Positions 16,715-25,250 of a stretch of 64,000 nt of DNA are shown piece after piece. Below the pieces are notes generated by a model, which did no database searches, was not told the DNA's origin, and saw nothing but the letters and a program-made list of their open reading frames with translations. Source of the stretch: Woeseiaceae bacterium (lineage in GTDB: Bacteria > Pseudomonadota > Gammaproteobacteria > Steroidobacterales > Woeseiaceae); assembly GCA_021773035.1 (NCBI GenBank), contig JAJFKU010000023.1, positions 62,001-126,000 of the forward strand. Direction: 5' to 3'. The position numbers and the translations under genes were made by a program. Numbering within the stretch: position 1 is the first letter of the stretch; each line of letters begins with the position of its first letter.

Positions 16715-17509
16715 GTGTGCCGTTGGCTGGCCTACATAGGCGAACCCCGCCTTATCGAGCAGTTCTTGTACGAAGGACCGCATTCGCTGTGCGAACAGGC
16801 ACAGCATTCGCATAAAGCGAAACTGGGCGTGCACGGCGATGGCGGCGGTCTTGGCTGGTACGGCAAGCCGCAGGAGCCCGGTCTGTATCGCGACGCCGGG
16901 CCGGCCTGGGCCGATCCGAATTTACGCGAGCTGACGCGTGTTATTGAGAGCCGGGTGTTTTTCGCCCATGTTCGGGCATCCACAGGCGCGCCAAACCTGG
17001 ACGTCAATTGCCACCCGTTTCGTTCGGGCAAGATGCTGTTCATGCACAACGGACAGATTGGCGGCTTTCGGCAAATGCGGCGCAGGCTTTGTGCGATGCT
17101 CAGCGATAGTTGTTTTGATGCCATGGTTGGCGGCACCGACAGCGAACTCCTGTTTCAGCTGATGATAAGCAACGGTTTATACGAAGACCCCGAGCACGCC
17201 ATGCGTCGCACGATCCAGGATGTCGATGCGCTGCGCCGTAGCGAAGGCATCAGAGAGGCGTTCCGGGCAACGCTTGCGATTACCGATGGCAGCAGTATCC
17301 GGGCATTGCGCTGGGCGTCGGACAGCGCCGCACCGTCGCTGTACCTGAATCGCATGCCCACTGGCGCGCTGGTCGTCTCCGAACCGCTCGATGAAGATAC
17401 GTCAAGCTGGTGGGCGGTGCCCGCGAACTGCCTGCTGCATATCAGTTATGGCAGCGATGGCGTGATGAGCGAGCATCGCGAGTCCTTCATAGGATCGGGC
17501 GCGACCTGA
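16715..17509 (+). CDS. Class II glutamine amidotransferase (Ntn-type, YafJ/EgtC-like)
   Basis: A 264-residue protein beginning MCRWLAYIGEP, where Cys2 becomes the N-terminal nucleophile after Met removal. GTG at 16715 is therefore the start, supported by GGGAGA at 16704-16709; longer upstream readings would bury the cysteine. Family features are GGGLGWYG, VFFAHVRASTG, HPFRSGKMLFMHNGQI and GTDSELLFQL. The domain hydrolyses glutamine or a glutamyl amide. Related proteins include YafJ and the ergothioneine hydrolase EgtC, but no ergothioneine genes are adjacent. It is divergent from the ABC operon. Confidence 0.88.
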   Translation: MCRWLAYIGEPRLIEQFLYEGPHSLCEQAQHSHKAKLGVHGDGGGLGWYGKPQEPGLYRDAGPAWADPNLRELTRVIESRVFFAHVRASTGAPNLDVNCHPFRSGKMLFMHNGQIGGFRQMRRRLCAMLSDSCFDAMVGGTDSELLFQLMISNGLYEDPEHAMRRTIQDVDALRRSEGIREAFRATLAITDGSSIRALRWASDSAAPSLYLNRMPTGALVVSEPLDEDTSSWWAVPANCLLHISYGSDGVMSEHRESFIGSGAT

Positions 17510-17571
17510 TGAGCGAACGCTGTTGAGCCCGCTGTTGTAATATTAGCGCCTGCGCACCGGGTCCATTCCGT

Positions 17572-20271
17572 ATGAAAACCAAGTTCATTGCACCGATCGC
17601 TCGATTCAGAATGATCGGACGCGACAGCCTGCTGGAGTCCAGCGAAACCGGTCGCCTGGCGAAGCTCATGCTGGTCGCCGCTCCTGCCGGCTTCGGTAAA
17701 ACGACGTTGCTCATCCAGTGGCGGGAGCGCTTACTCGGCGAAGGCGTAACGGTAGCCTGGTTGTCGCTGGGCATGGAGGATCGCAGCACGGCGGCCTTAC
17801 TTCGGGATATCGTCGCGTCTATCCAGTTCGCAATGCCCGATTTCGGGTTACGGACCGCTCGCATCATCAACGGTACTGCACGTTTCGATATCACGCGCAC
17901 ACTCAACGATCTCGTTGACGACATCAGCGATACCGCACGGCCGGTAGTCCTGTTTCTTGACGACTATCATTGTGTGAGCAACTCGGAGACGGACGAGTTG
18001 ATCGAACTCCTCCTGAACCTCGCTCCCGCGAACTTCCAGATGACCGTGGCATCCAGAACACGTCCGCAGTTCGGCCTGGCGGCCTTGCGCGTCCACGACG
18101 AACTACAGGAAATCACCCCCACGCAGCTGCGACTGAACCTGTCCGAGGCAGCGGAATTTCTCACCGAGATTCGCCAACTGGAACTCAGCAACGAACAGGT
18201 CGCGAAAATTCATGAGCACAGCGAGGGCTGGGTTGCCGGGCTGCAGCTGGCATCATTGTCGCTGCGTGATCCGCATCGGCGCGACGGGTTCATCGATTCG
18301 TTTTCGGGGAGTCTGCAGGATATCTCCGAGTACATGGCGAGCGATGTGCTTAGCCAGCAGCCGGAACATATCCAGGAGTTTCTGCTGCGGACGTCCGTGG
18401 CTGAACGCGTAAGCGGCGACCTCGCCGCACATCTGACCGGAGCAGAAAACGCGCAGGAACTGCTGGAGGAAATCGAAAGAGACGGCCTGTTCGTCACACC
18501 GATGGATCAGGAACATGAGTGGTATCGCTACCATCAGTTGTTTCACGAGTTCCTGTTGACTGAATTGCGCCGTCGTCACCCGGGTGAGCTGGTGCGTTTG
18601 TATCGTACCGCGTCGCGCTGGTTTGAGAGTCACGGGCTGTCCGGAGAGGCGGTTGAGTACGGTCTGCTCGCAGGTGATTTCGAGAACGTCACTGCGCTGG
18701 TGGAAAAGCAGTCCTGGACAGAGCTCATGGCGGGTCACATCCCGCGGGTCACGGCGTGGATTCGCCGCATCCCCGAAACGGTTAGAAACGAAAACCCGAA
18801 GCTGCTCTACCTGCTGGGCACCGCGCTGTATCACGCCAATCAGGCTGATGAGAGCGAGAGCGTACTGCTCAGGCTACGATCCGTCGTCGAGAGTTTTGCC
18901 GAATCTTTCGAAGCAGACGAACTGGCCTATCTCCAGGAGCAAATGATCCTGCTCGCGGCTGGCATCGCCATCGCCAGGGACGACCCCAAGCTTATACACG
19001 AGCTGCTTTCTCACGAGTTCGGTCACCTCAACGATTTTGAGCGCGGACTGGTCTGCAATTTTCGCGGCTATGCGTTGGCTGAGTTCGCAGAATTTGGCAA
19101 GGCAGCAACGGTGTTGCGCGAGGCGCGCCGCTATCACATCGCAGCGGGTTCCGAGTTGGGCGCTATTTACGCGGAGTGTTTTCTGGCACTGACGGATTTC
19201 GCAAACGGTAACCTGGATCATTGTTTTGCACGTTTCTCCGCTGATAGCAGTAACTTCTCGGAGCAAAAGTACATCGCGCCGGTTCCGCAGGTCATCCAGG
19301 GTATTGTCTTGTATCAGTGGAACAGGATCGACGAGGCACTGGAGTGTCTGCGACCGAACTTGCCGCTAATCGGTGAGGTCGGCTTCACCAAACTGCTGGT
19401 CTTCGGCTATACGGCCCTCGCCAGGATCAGCGGTTTGCGTGGTGATCACAGGGCGGCAATGCGCTGCTACGACCTGATCGCTGACGTGGGCGCGCGCTGG
19501 GGCACGCCGTATGAGCGGCATCGCTCGCTGGTCGAGGGCGGGCGTATCGCGTATCTGCTGCAGTCCGAGCGGCTGAACGAAGCAATCGATCACGCGTTAA
19601 GTAACGAAATCGATGTGGATGCCGACAGCTGGGTCTTGCCGGCTCAGTGGGAGCGCGTTTCCTGCCGCAAGGCGCTGACGTGGGCCAGGCTGCAGATTGC
19701 GCTGGGCCGGCCGGATAATACACTGCCGGTGCTGGCGGAACTGCGCCAACTTGCAACGGAGTCGCGGCGTGGAATGCGGGTGTTGGAGTGTTACATCCTC
19801 GAGGCTCGGGCGAGATACGACCAGGACAAGGCAAAAGCGCGTGGCTTGATAGACGAGGCTCTCAACGTTGCCGCGCCGAATCGCTCCGTTCGCTGCTTCA
19901 TCGATGAAGGGCGCGAGATCGACTCTTTGCTACTGGATTCCCGGGAGGGCGAAATCGACAAGTGGCCAAGTTCAAAGCGAAGTTTCCTGGAAGCGATCAC
20001 GGTTTCAATCGCCTCTGAGAGCACGGCGGCCAGTCGCGAAGACTCACAGGCCGATAGCGTGGTTCGTGGTTTGATTGAACCGATCAGCGAGCGGGAGCGG
20101 GAGATACTTGACCTGATTGCCGCTGGCAGCACGAATAACGTGATATCTGAAACTCTGTTCATTAGCCAAAACACGGTCAAATGGCATTTGAAGAACATCT
20201 TCGGAAAACTCGGTGTCAGCAACCGGACATCGGCCGTTGCCGTCGCCCGGCAACTGTCTCTGCTAACCTGA
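17572..20271 (+). CDS. MalT-like (LAL-type) LuxR transcriptional regulator
   Basis: An 899-residue cytoplasmic regulator. The N-terminal STAND-type ATPase has Walker A APAGFGKTT near residues 37-45 and Walker B VVLFLDDYH near 125-133. A winged-helix-like region and a long TPR-like helical sensor (about 360-800) follow. The C-terminal LuxR helix-turn-helix spans about 838-895 (ISEREREILDLIAAGSTNNV, SQNTVKWHLKNIFGKLGVSN). MalT-type proteins bind a small-molecule inducer and ATP, then activate nearby genes. Only 44 bases separate its stop from the lipid-modification operon on the same strand, so it may regulate that operon or be cotranscribed. The ligand is unknown. Confidence 0.88.
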   Translation: MKTKFIAPIARFRMIGRDSLLESSETGRLAKLMLVAAPAGFGKTTLLIQWRERLLGEGVTVAWLSLGMEDRSTAALLRDIVASIQFAMPDFGLRTARIINGTARFDITRTLNDLVDDISDTARPVVLFLDDYHCVSNSETDELIELLLNLAPANFQMTVASRTRPQFGLAALRVHDELQEITPTQLRLNLSEAAEFLTEIRQLELSNEQVAKIHEHSEGWVAGLQLASLSLRDPHRRDGFIDSFSGSLQDISEYMASDVLSQQPEHIQEFLLRTSVAERVSGDLAAHLTGAENAQELLEEIERDGLFVTPMDQEHEWYRYHQLFHEFLLTELRRRHPGELVRLYRTASRWFESHGLSGEAVEYGLLAGDFENVTALVEKQSWTELMAGHIPRVTAWIRRIPETVRNENPKLLYLLGTALYHANQADESESVLLRLRSVVESFAESFEADELAYLQEQMILLAAGIAIARDDPKLIHELLSHEFGHLNDFERGLVCNFRGYALAEFAEFGKAATVLREARRYHIAAGSELGAIYAECFLALTDFANGNLDHCFARFSADSSNFSEQKYIAPVPQVIQGIVLYQWNRIDEALECLRPNLPLIGEVGFTKLLVFGYTALARISGLRGDHRAAMRCYDLIADVGARWGTPYERHRSLVEGGRIAYLLQSERLNEAIDHALSNEIDVDADSWVLPAQWERVSCRKALTWARLQIALGRPDNTLPVLAELRQLATESRRGMRVLECYILEARARYDQDKAKARGLIDEALNVAAPNRSVRCFIDEGREIDSLLLDSREGEIDKWPSSKRSFLEAITVSIASESTAASREDSQADSVVRGLIEPISEREREILDLIAAGSTNNVISETLFISQNTVKWHLKNIFGKLGVSNRTSAVAVARQLSLLT

Positions 20272-20315
20272 ACGGCGTGAGTGAAATAATTTTCCAGCCA
20301 AACTAGACTAGCCGG

Positions 20316-20639
20316 ATGTCGCTGATTGTTTTAGTTGCCGCCATTCCCTATCTCGCGATAGCTGGATACGATTTCTGGTTGCATGAAACCGACCGGCAGG
20401 TACCTCGCGCCGAGAGCGTTTTTCACGCCGGCATAGCCATCGGCGTAGCGGTGTTTTTGTGTGCCGCCGTCATGGGCTGGAATACCCTGGCCGCGGTGGC
20501 ATTGGTTCTACTGCTGATCGCCGCCATCGTTGACGAGCTGCGGTTTCACGGGGATCTGGATGTCCGCGAAAAGCGCTTGCACATGTTCGGCGGCCTGGCC
20601 CTGGCCTTTTGTATCGGAGTATGGCTTTGGACGATCTAG
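20316..20639 (+). CDS. Small integral membrane protein of unknown function
   Basis: A 107-residue protein with three or four predicted transmembrane helices (residues about 2-20, 32-52, 53-72, 88-106) separated by charged loops; the third loop HGDLDVREKRLHMFG is probably cytoplasmic. I do not recognise a family. It opens a run of tightly packed same-strand genes and overlaps the Lgt-like gene by 19 bases, so it is probably part of the same lipid-related operon and could be an accessory subunit of the Lgt-like enzyme. Confidence 0.75.
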   Translation: MSLIVLVAAIPYLAIAGYDFWLHETDRQVPRAESVFHAGIAIGVAVFLCAAVMGWNTLAAVALVLLLIAAIVDELRFHGDLDVREKRLHMFGGLALAFCIGVWLWTI

Positions 20640-21379
20640 TCGTCGGCGCAGACAGTATCGCGATCAATCCGATCTATGCGCTTTCAATTACGGCTGGATT
20701 CGCCTTTATTTTTCTGTTCCCGTTGACCAGGGACTTCACCAGTCCGCGCGAAAAAACGCAATACTATTATCTGCAGTTAATCACGCTCGTCGGCGCGGTG
20801 CTCGGTGCGAAGTTCGCGGTTCTCATGGGCGACGCTTTGTGGCCAATTCGTGCGTTTAACGATTGGCCCGCACTGTTGTATTCCGGGCGTTCGATCGTCG
20901 GTGCCCTGTTGTTTGGGTTCCTCTTCGCCGAGGCGGCGAAGCCGCTGATCGGCTATCGGCGTCCGCCAAACGATCGTTTCGCGATCCTGCTGCCATTTTC
21001 CATAGCGATCGGACGGATAGGCTGCTGGTTCGCCGGTTGTTGCCTCGGACTGCCGATAGAAGCCGGTTCGGGCAATCGATCTGAGCTTGCGCCGCTATTG
21101 CATCCGATCCCCCTGTATGAAATCGCGTTCCATCTGACGATCGGTACGATGCTCGTCCTGCTTTATCGCCGGCGTCGATTCAGCGGCCAGCTGTTTGCGA
21201 TATTCATGGTGGCCTATGGGACATTTCGATACGTATCGGAAACGCTACGCGCTACCGAGAAAGCCTTTTTTGGTTTGTCCGCCTATCAATGGTTCGCCGT
21301 AGCGCTTATTCTGGCGGGAATGCTGTCGTACTCTGCACGCCGCCAGAACAAAAAACCGGAGACCGCTTATGGAGCATGA
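20621..21379 (+). CDS. Prolipoprotein diacylglyceryl transferase (Lgt)-like membrane protein with altered motif
   Basis: A 252-residue polytopic membrane protein. The Lgt layout is visible: GRIG at 131-134 in the central signature, HPIPLYEI at 161-168, and a C-terminal YGTFRYVSE (199-207) like the YG..RF..E of Lgt. The conserved asparagines and glutamate of the true Lgt signature are replaced by a cysteine-rich GRIGCWFAGCCLG. It therefore belongs to an Lgt-like branch and may transfer a lipid moiety to something other than prolipoproteins. ATG 20621 (with GGAG just before) is preferred over TTG 20609. It overlaps both neighbouring genes. Confidence 0.8.
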   Translation: MALDDLVVGADSIAINPIYALSITAGFAFIFLFPLTRDFTSPREKTQYYYLQLITLVGAVLGAKFAVLMGDALWPIRAFNDWPALLYSGRSIVGALLFGFLFAEAAKPLIGYRRPPNDRFAILLPFSIAIGRIGCWFAGCCLGLPIEAGSGNRSELAPLLHPIPLYEIAFHLTIGTMLVLLYRRRRFSGQLFAIFMVAYGTFRYVSETLRATEKAFFGLSAYQWFAVALILAGMLSYSARRQNKKPETAYGA

Positions 21380-21533
21380 GTCTGAACCCAGGCTGGAGCA
21401 AGCCAACGAAGGGCCTGGCCCCGGGGACAATCCGGGCGGTTGTGGCAGCGTCATTCTAAAGCTCGTCGCGGGCGCCATAGTCGTTTTTTTCGTTGCGGTC
21501 GCATTGGTCTTCGGCGTTTGTCTGCTGGGGTGA
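21369..21533 (+). CDS. 54-residue single-pass membrane protein in the lipid operon
   Basis: A small open frame starting with ATG inside the last codons of the Lgt-like gene (11-base overlap) and ending 17 bases before the diiron gene. The product has an acidic, Gly/Pro-rich N-terminus (MEHESEPRLEQANEGPGPGD), a CGSVILKLV segment, then a strong transmembrane helix (about residues 32-53) with a Cys near the end. Overlap, spacing and the membrane helix support a real gene, though it is too short for family assignment. It may be a subunit or scaffold for the lipid enzymes. Confidence 0.65.
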   Translation: MEHESEPRLEQANEGPGPGDNPGGCGSVILKLVAGAIVVFFVAVALVFGVCLLG

Positions 21534-21550
21534 ACGGGTAGCGCCTGACA

Positions 21551-22264
21551 GTGATCGCCGGAATCATCAAGCGCCGCCTGCATCGCGATATTTGCCGCGA
21601 CCCTGTGTTACACGGCTTTGTTCTTAATCTCTATCTCAACGGCGAAGAGTATCCGCATCGAATCGATGACTACTTCCCGGTTTGGGCAGTGCCCGACGGG
21701 CACCTGTTATCGGCGATGCAAAGCCACATGCAGGATGAAGACAAACACGTCGTGTTGTACCGCAAGGCGATCAAAAAGATCGAGCAGCCGATTGTCGAGA
21801 TCCCTTTGCCGGAGGTATACAACGAAATTATTCGCAGCTACACGAAGGACTCATTTCGTATAGATCGACAAGACAGTGCGGACGACCGAACCTTGAAGCT
21901 GGCGGGATTTTTTGCGCACCTGCACTTTCTCGAAAAACGTATTGCCCGGTCCCTGGAGTTCCACCTCGACGGGTGCTCGTCAGCCGTCAGCGATTATCCC
22001 GAAAAGGTTGTCGAGATCGTGTTTGGTGACGAGCAGCATCACGTTAGCTACACGCGCGAAGCCGTGTTCCATTTGTTGCCCGCCGAACGGGCAAAAAAGG
22101 TTCTTGCGGATCATCGCAGGGCAGAGGCCCGGGCCAACCTCGATTTTTCGTCACAGCAGCTATCGCGATTGACGAAGGACTATTCGGATCGCTTTCCGCG
22201 CGCGACCCGGACTATCTACCGTTACGCGGGCGAACTGCTGGAGTGGGGCCTGCACTATGCTTGA
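21551..22264 (+). CDS. Ferritin-like diiron protein
   Basis: A 237-residue, mostly helical soluble protein. Candidate iron ligands have ferritin-like spacing: E63xxH66 (QDEDKH), E128 (HFLEKR) and E161xxH164 (DEQHH), fitting two ExxH motifs in a four-helix bundle. Such proteins act as oxygenases, desaturases or oxidases using O2 at a di-iron centre. I cannot match it to a named enzyme. GTG at 21551 is the start. Its last 8 bases overlap the radical SAM gene (ATGCTTGA), so it is coupled to the lipid operon, where it could oxidise a lipid chain or act as an electron or oxygen partner. Confidence 0.75.
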   Translation: MIAGIIKRRLHRDICRDPVLHGFVLNLYLNGEEYPHRIDDYFPVWAVPDGHLLSAMQSHMQDEDKHVVLYRKAIKKIEQPIVEIPLPEVYNEIIRSYTKDSFRIDRQDSADDRTLKLAGFFAHLHFLEKRIARSLEFHLDGCSSAVSDYPEKVVEIVFGDEQHHVSYTREAVFHLLPAERAKKVLADHRRAEARANLDFSSQQLSRLTKDYSDRFPRATRTIYRYAGELLEWGLHYA

Positions 22265-23807
22265 CCGGGTTGCCGTAGCGCCCGGCTCATCGGCCGTTCA
22301 TGAGCAGATTCGGTCGTTTCTCGCGGCCATGGATGCGGCCGCGGCGAGGCAGTACTTTCAGGTCGATACCGATGCGTCGCTGCTCAAGTCCACAATCAGC
22401 GTCTGCAATACCTGCCTGCAATACTGTGCGGCACTCGTTTTCGAAAGCGACAAGAAGGTCTGGCTAAGCGCGAATTGTAACGCTCATGGCCTGGCGACGT
22501 CGTTGCTCGAAAACGATGCCAGTTTCTATCGCTTGTCCAACAAGGACTGCTGGGGCGTTCGTTATGACCACGAACGGGTGTTTAATATTCCATCCTACTC
22601 ATCCTGTTGCGGCGGCAGCACCAGTTGCGGCGCTGCGACGTCAAAACCGACTTCGATAGCATCCGATCATCACGACCAGATGGCGAACAAGTCCTGCACA
22701 GTGCTGCTGGAGGTGACTAACGCGTGTAATCTGGCCTGCCGCGTCTGCTATGCCGACGCGAAGGGCGACCGAATCCTTTCGTTCGACGAGATTCAGGCCT
22801 TTATCGGTGACCTGATTCACAGCAAGGGGTTTCTTGACTCTGTGCAGATCACGGGAGGCGAGGCGACTATTCATCCGGACTTCTGGAGTATTGTTGAGTG
22901 GCTCTGTGCACAGGCCGGGATCGGGAAAGTCTATCTCCCGACCAATGGCGTTGAGTTCTCGAAGCCGGATATTGCTGCCCGGCTGCACAGATACCGTGAC
23001 AAGATCCTGGTGTTGTTGCAGTACGATGGTGCCGCGGAGGAAACCAACAGGGCCCTGCGCAGGGCGGATACTCTTCGTGTTCGGGAAAAGAATATTCGAA
23101 CACTCGACAAGCTCGGCGTCTGCATGCAGCTGACGATGACGATCGCTCAGGACATCAGCGAGGAGCAAATCGCCTGGGTTGTTGAGCAGGGGTTGAAGCA
23201 CCGCCATGTTCGGCTGGTGGGTATGTTGCCGACTTTCTACACCGGGCGTTATGAACTGGCTATCGACGATCGCCGCAGGCCGACCTTATCGACGGTCGTT
23301 AAAGCTATTGCTGCAGGCATGCCCGAGCGTGTTACCGCGGCGGACTTTATGCCAATTCCATGTAGCCACCCGAATTGTGGCTGGACAACCCTGTTCGCGC
23401 GCCGCTTTGGCCTTCTGTTCAATATTACGCAGCGTATCGATCTCGAGTCTGTCATGAACGAGGTTGCTTACAAAACGGTCCTGGATAAACAGGAAATCCA
23501 CTCCGTCATAGGCGGCGGCAGGTCAAGCTGGATCGGCCGGCTGCTAACCGCGGCAGGCCGCGCCCTTATCCGCCCGTCCGACGTCTTTGGCGTTGCTATC
23601 AAACCGTTCATGGATCGCTACAATTTTGACTACGACCGGGTTGCCAACTGCTGCCATCATATTCTGAATACTAAAGGCGAGTTGGTGTCGTTCTGCGAGT
23701 ACAATACGCTTCTGCGGGAATCGGATGCCTGGAGTGTAAAGCAGAAGCTGACGGGGCCGCATGCGAATGTTGCCAGGGCGGTCAGCGAGTCATTTAAGCG
23801 TGAGTGA
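22257..23807 (+). CDS. Tes-like radical SAM enzyme (COG1964-type)
   Basis: A 516-residue protein. The radical SAM cluster motif is C157xxxC161xxC164 (TNACNLACRVCYADAKG), followed by TGGEATIHP at 199-207 for SAM binding. The N-terminal part has a small zinc or iron-sulfur knuckle (C50xxC53, then C74 and H77) as in the family that includes archaeal tetraether synthase Tes and MJ0619. The C-terminal FMDRYNFDYDRVANCCHH and GELVSFCEYN also match that family and give further cysteines for auxiliary clusters. Tes joins lipid chains by C-C bonds between unactivated carbons. A lipid substrate is inferred from the family and from the two hydroxylase-like genes and Lgt-like gene in the same operon. Extra cysteines at 117, 118 and 124 are unusual. 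Confidence 0.85.
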   Translation: MLDRVAVAPGSSAVHEQIRSFLAAMDAAAARQYFQVDTDASLLKSTISVCNTCLQYCAALVFESDKKVWLSANCNAHGLATSLLENDASFYRLSNKDCWGVRYDHERVFNIPSYSSCCGGSTSCGAATSKPTSIASDHHDQMANKSCTVLLEVTNACNLACRVCYADAKGDRILSFDEIQAFIGDLIHSKGFLDSVQITGGEATIHPDFWSIVEWLCAQAGIGKVYLPTNGVEFSKPDIAARLHRYRDKILVLLQYDGAAEETNRALRRADTLRVREKNIRTLDKLGVCMQLTMTIAQDISEEQIAWVVEQGLKHRHVRLVGMLPTFYTGRYELAIDDRRRPTLSTVVKAIAAGMPERVTAADFMPIPCSHPNCGWTTLFARRFGLLFNITQRIDLESVMNEVAYKTVLDKQEIHSVIGGGRSSWIGRLLTAAGRALIRPSDVFGVAIKPFMDRYNFDYDRVANCCHHILNTKGELVSFCEYNTLLRESDAWSVKQKLTGPHANVARAVSESFKRE

Positions 23808-24561
23808 TTTCGCGCTGCGAATGGGCTTCAGTGCTCTTGTCGGGCTGGCGATAACAGCGGGCATCGTACTTGCCGCTCGTGAATACATAGAGGCTCGCCG
23901 CGGCGGGCGACCCATCGATGGTAAAAATATTCGACTCTCCCTGAGCGCGATCGGGCCAAACCTGGCGACCTACATCCTCGTGGCACCGTGGTGGGCGATC
24001 GCGTATCAGTCTGTCGCAGCCAGCGCCCCACAAACACTGCCGATCAACGCAGCGAGTTTGCTTATGGCTTTCGTCGCCTGTGATCTGAGCTACTACATCG
24101 AACATCGATGCGGACACCAGCTACGTTTTCTATGGCGCGCGCACCACGGAACGCATCACACTGGCGATGTTTACAATATTCCGCTGGCGTATCGGGTCAA
24201 CTTCGTCAATCAGTTCCTGTCGCCATTGTTTTACATACCGTGGTTGCTGCTCGGTTTGCATCCCCTGGTTGTGCTGGGTTTCCAGCTATTCGTGTTTCAC
24301 TTTCAGGCCTGGATACATACGGAAACGATTGGCCGGCTGGGAATCCTCGATCGGGTGTTTAACACGCCGGCAAATCATCGCATGCACCACAGTAGCGACC
24401 CCAAGCATCGGGCGGTGAACCTGGGCGGCGTGTTCATGCTGTGGGATCACCTGTTCCAGACCTATTGCACGCCGCAGGACGATGTCAGTTACGGTATCAA
24501 CAACGTTCCCGCGCCAACTACCTATTCCAGCATCTACACCGCGCCGTGGAAGACCGGGTGA
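23800..24561 (+). CDS. Fatty acid hydroxylase superfamily (sterol desaturase-like) membrane enzyme 1
   Basis: About 253 residues with four to five transmembrane helices and the histidine boxes that bind the di-iron centre: H102RCGH106, H115HGTHH120, H173 and NHRMHH at 192-197. Family members hydroxylate or desaturate sterols, fatty acyl chains or alkylglycerols. GTG 23800 is chosen because it overlaps the radical SAM stop (GTGAGTGA) like other junctions in this operon; ATG at 23761 or 23767 would give a longer overlap. Its stop overlaps the start of the second hydroxylase by four bases. Confidence 0.85.
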   Translation: MSDFALRMGFSALVGLAITAGIVLAAREYIEARRGGRPIDGKNIRLSLSAIGPNLATYILVAPWWAIAYQSVAASAPQTLPINAASLLMAFVACDLSYYIEHRCGHQLRFLWRAHHGTHHTGDVYNIPLAYRVNFVNQFLSPLFYIPWLLLGLHPLVVLGFQLFVFHFQAWIHTETIGRLGILDRVFNTPANHRMHHSSDPKHRAVNLGGVFMLWDHLFQTYCTPQDDVSYGINNVPAPTTYSSIYTAPWKTG

Positions 24562-25250
24562 CCGTGGCCGGAGCGCTGCAGACCTTGTTCGTTCGGGTGC
24601 GTCGACGCTGGCTCGATGTGACCTACTGGTTCCTGTTTACGCCGTTCATAACCGGCATGTTGACACGCCTTGCGACTATCGCCGCTTTCAGTTTGCTGGC
24701 CATGTGGGTTCCGCATCCTTTACTGTCACTCGGTTTCTGGATCGAACTGCTGCTGGCACTGCTGCTTGCCGATGTCGCCGGGTACTGGAGCCACCGGCTG
24801 CGGCATTGTGGTGTGCTCTGGTACTTTCATGCTATTCACCACTCAGCGACGGAACTCGATGCGCTGGCGGCTGCGCGAATGCATCCGGTTGACGACCTGC
24901 TCGATAATACCTGGGTAGGCGTCGTGCTGCTCCTTGCGGGGTTTTCACCGCAGGTCATATTCGCGGTCGGGCCGATACTGTTTATCCACATAGCCCTGAC
25001 GCACGCGGATGTGCCCTGGACGTTCGGGCCCTTGCGCAAGCTGCTCGTATCGCCGGCGCAACACCGTGCGCATCACGAAATCGGGGCGGCGCACAATTAT
25101 GCCGGCATGTTTTCGTTTATCGACGTCGTATTCGGTACCTACGCAGAGAGTTCGGGCAGGGACCATGGATCCGGGGAACCGATATCCGAGTCGCTATCCG
25201 GTCATCTCCTGTGGCCGTTGCAGAAACTCCGCTACATTTCCAGCAGGTAG
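24558..25250 (+). CDS. Fatty acid hydroxylase superfamily (sterol desaturase-like) membrane enzyme 2
   Basis: A 230-residue paralogue of the preceding gene, with boxes H79RLRH83, H91AIHH95, H109 and QHRAHH at 168-173. GTG 24558 gives a GTGA overlap with the upstream stop; longer readings run inside the other gene in another frame. Two different histidine-box oxygenases plus a ferritin-like protein in one operon imply several oxidation steps on a lipid. Its 3' end overlaps the convergent DUF5916 gene by 19 bases. Confidence 0.85.
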   Translation: MTVAGALQTLFVRVRRRWLDVTYWFLFTPFITGMLTRLATIAAFSLLAMWVPHPLLSLGFWIELLLALLLADVAGYWSHRLRHCGVLWYFHAIHHSATELDALAAARMHPVDDLLDNTWVGVVLLLAGFSPQVIFAVGPILFIHIALTHADVPWTFGPLRKLLVSPAQHRAHHEIGAAHNYAGMFSFIDVVFGTYAESSGRDHGSGEPISESLSGHLLWPLQKLRYISSR

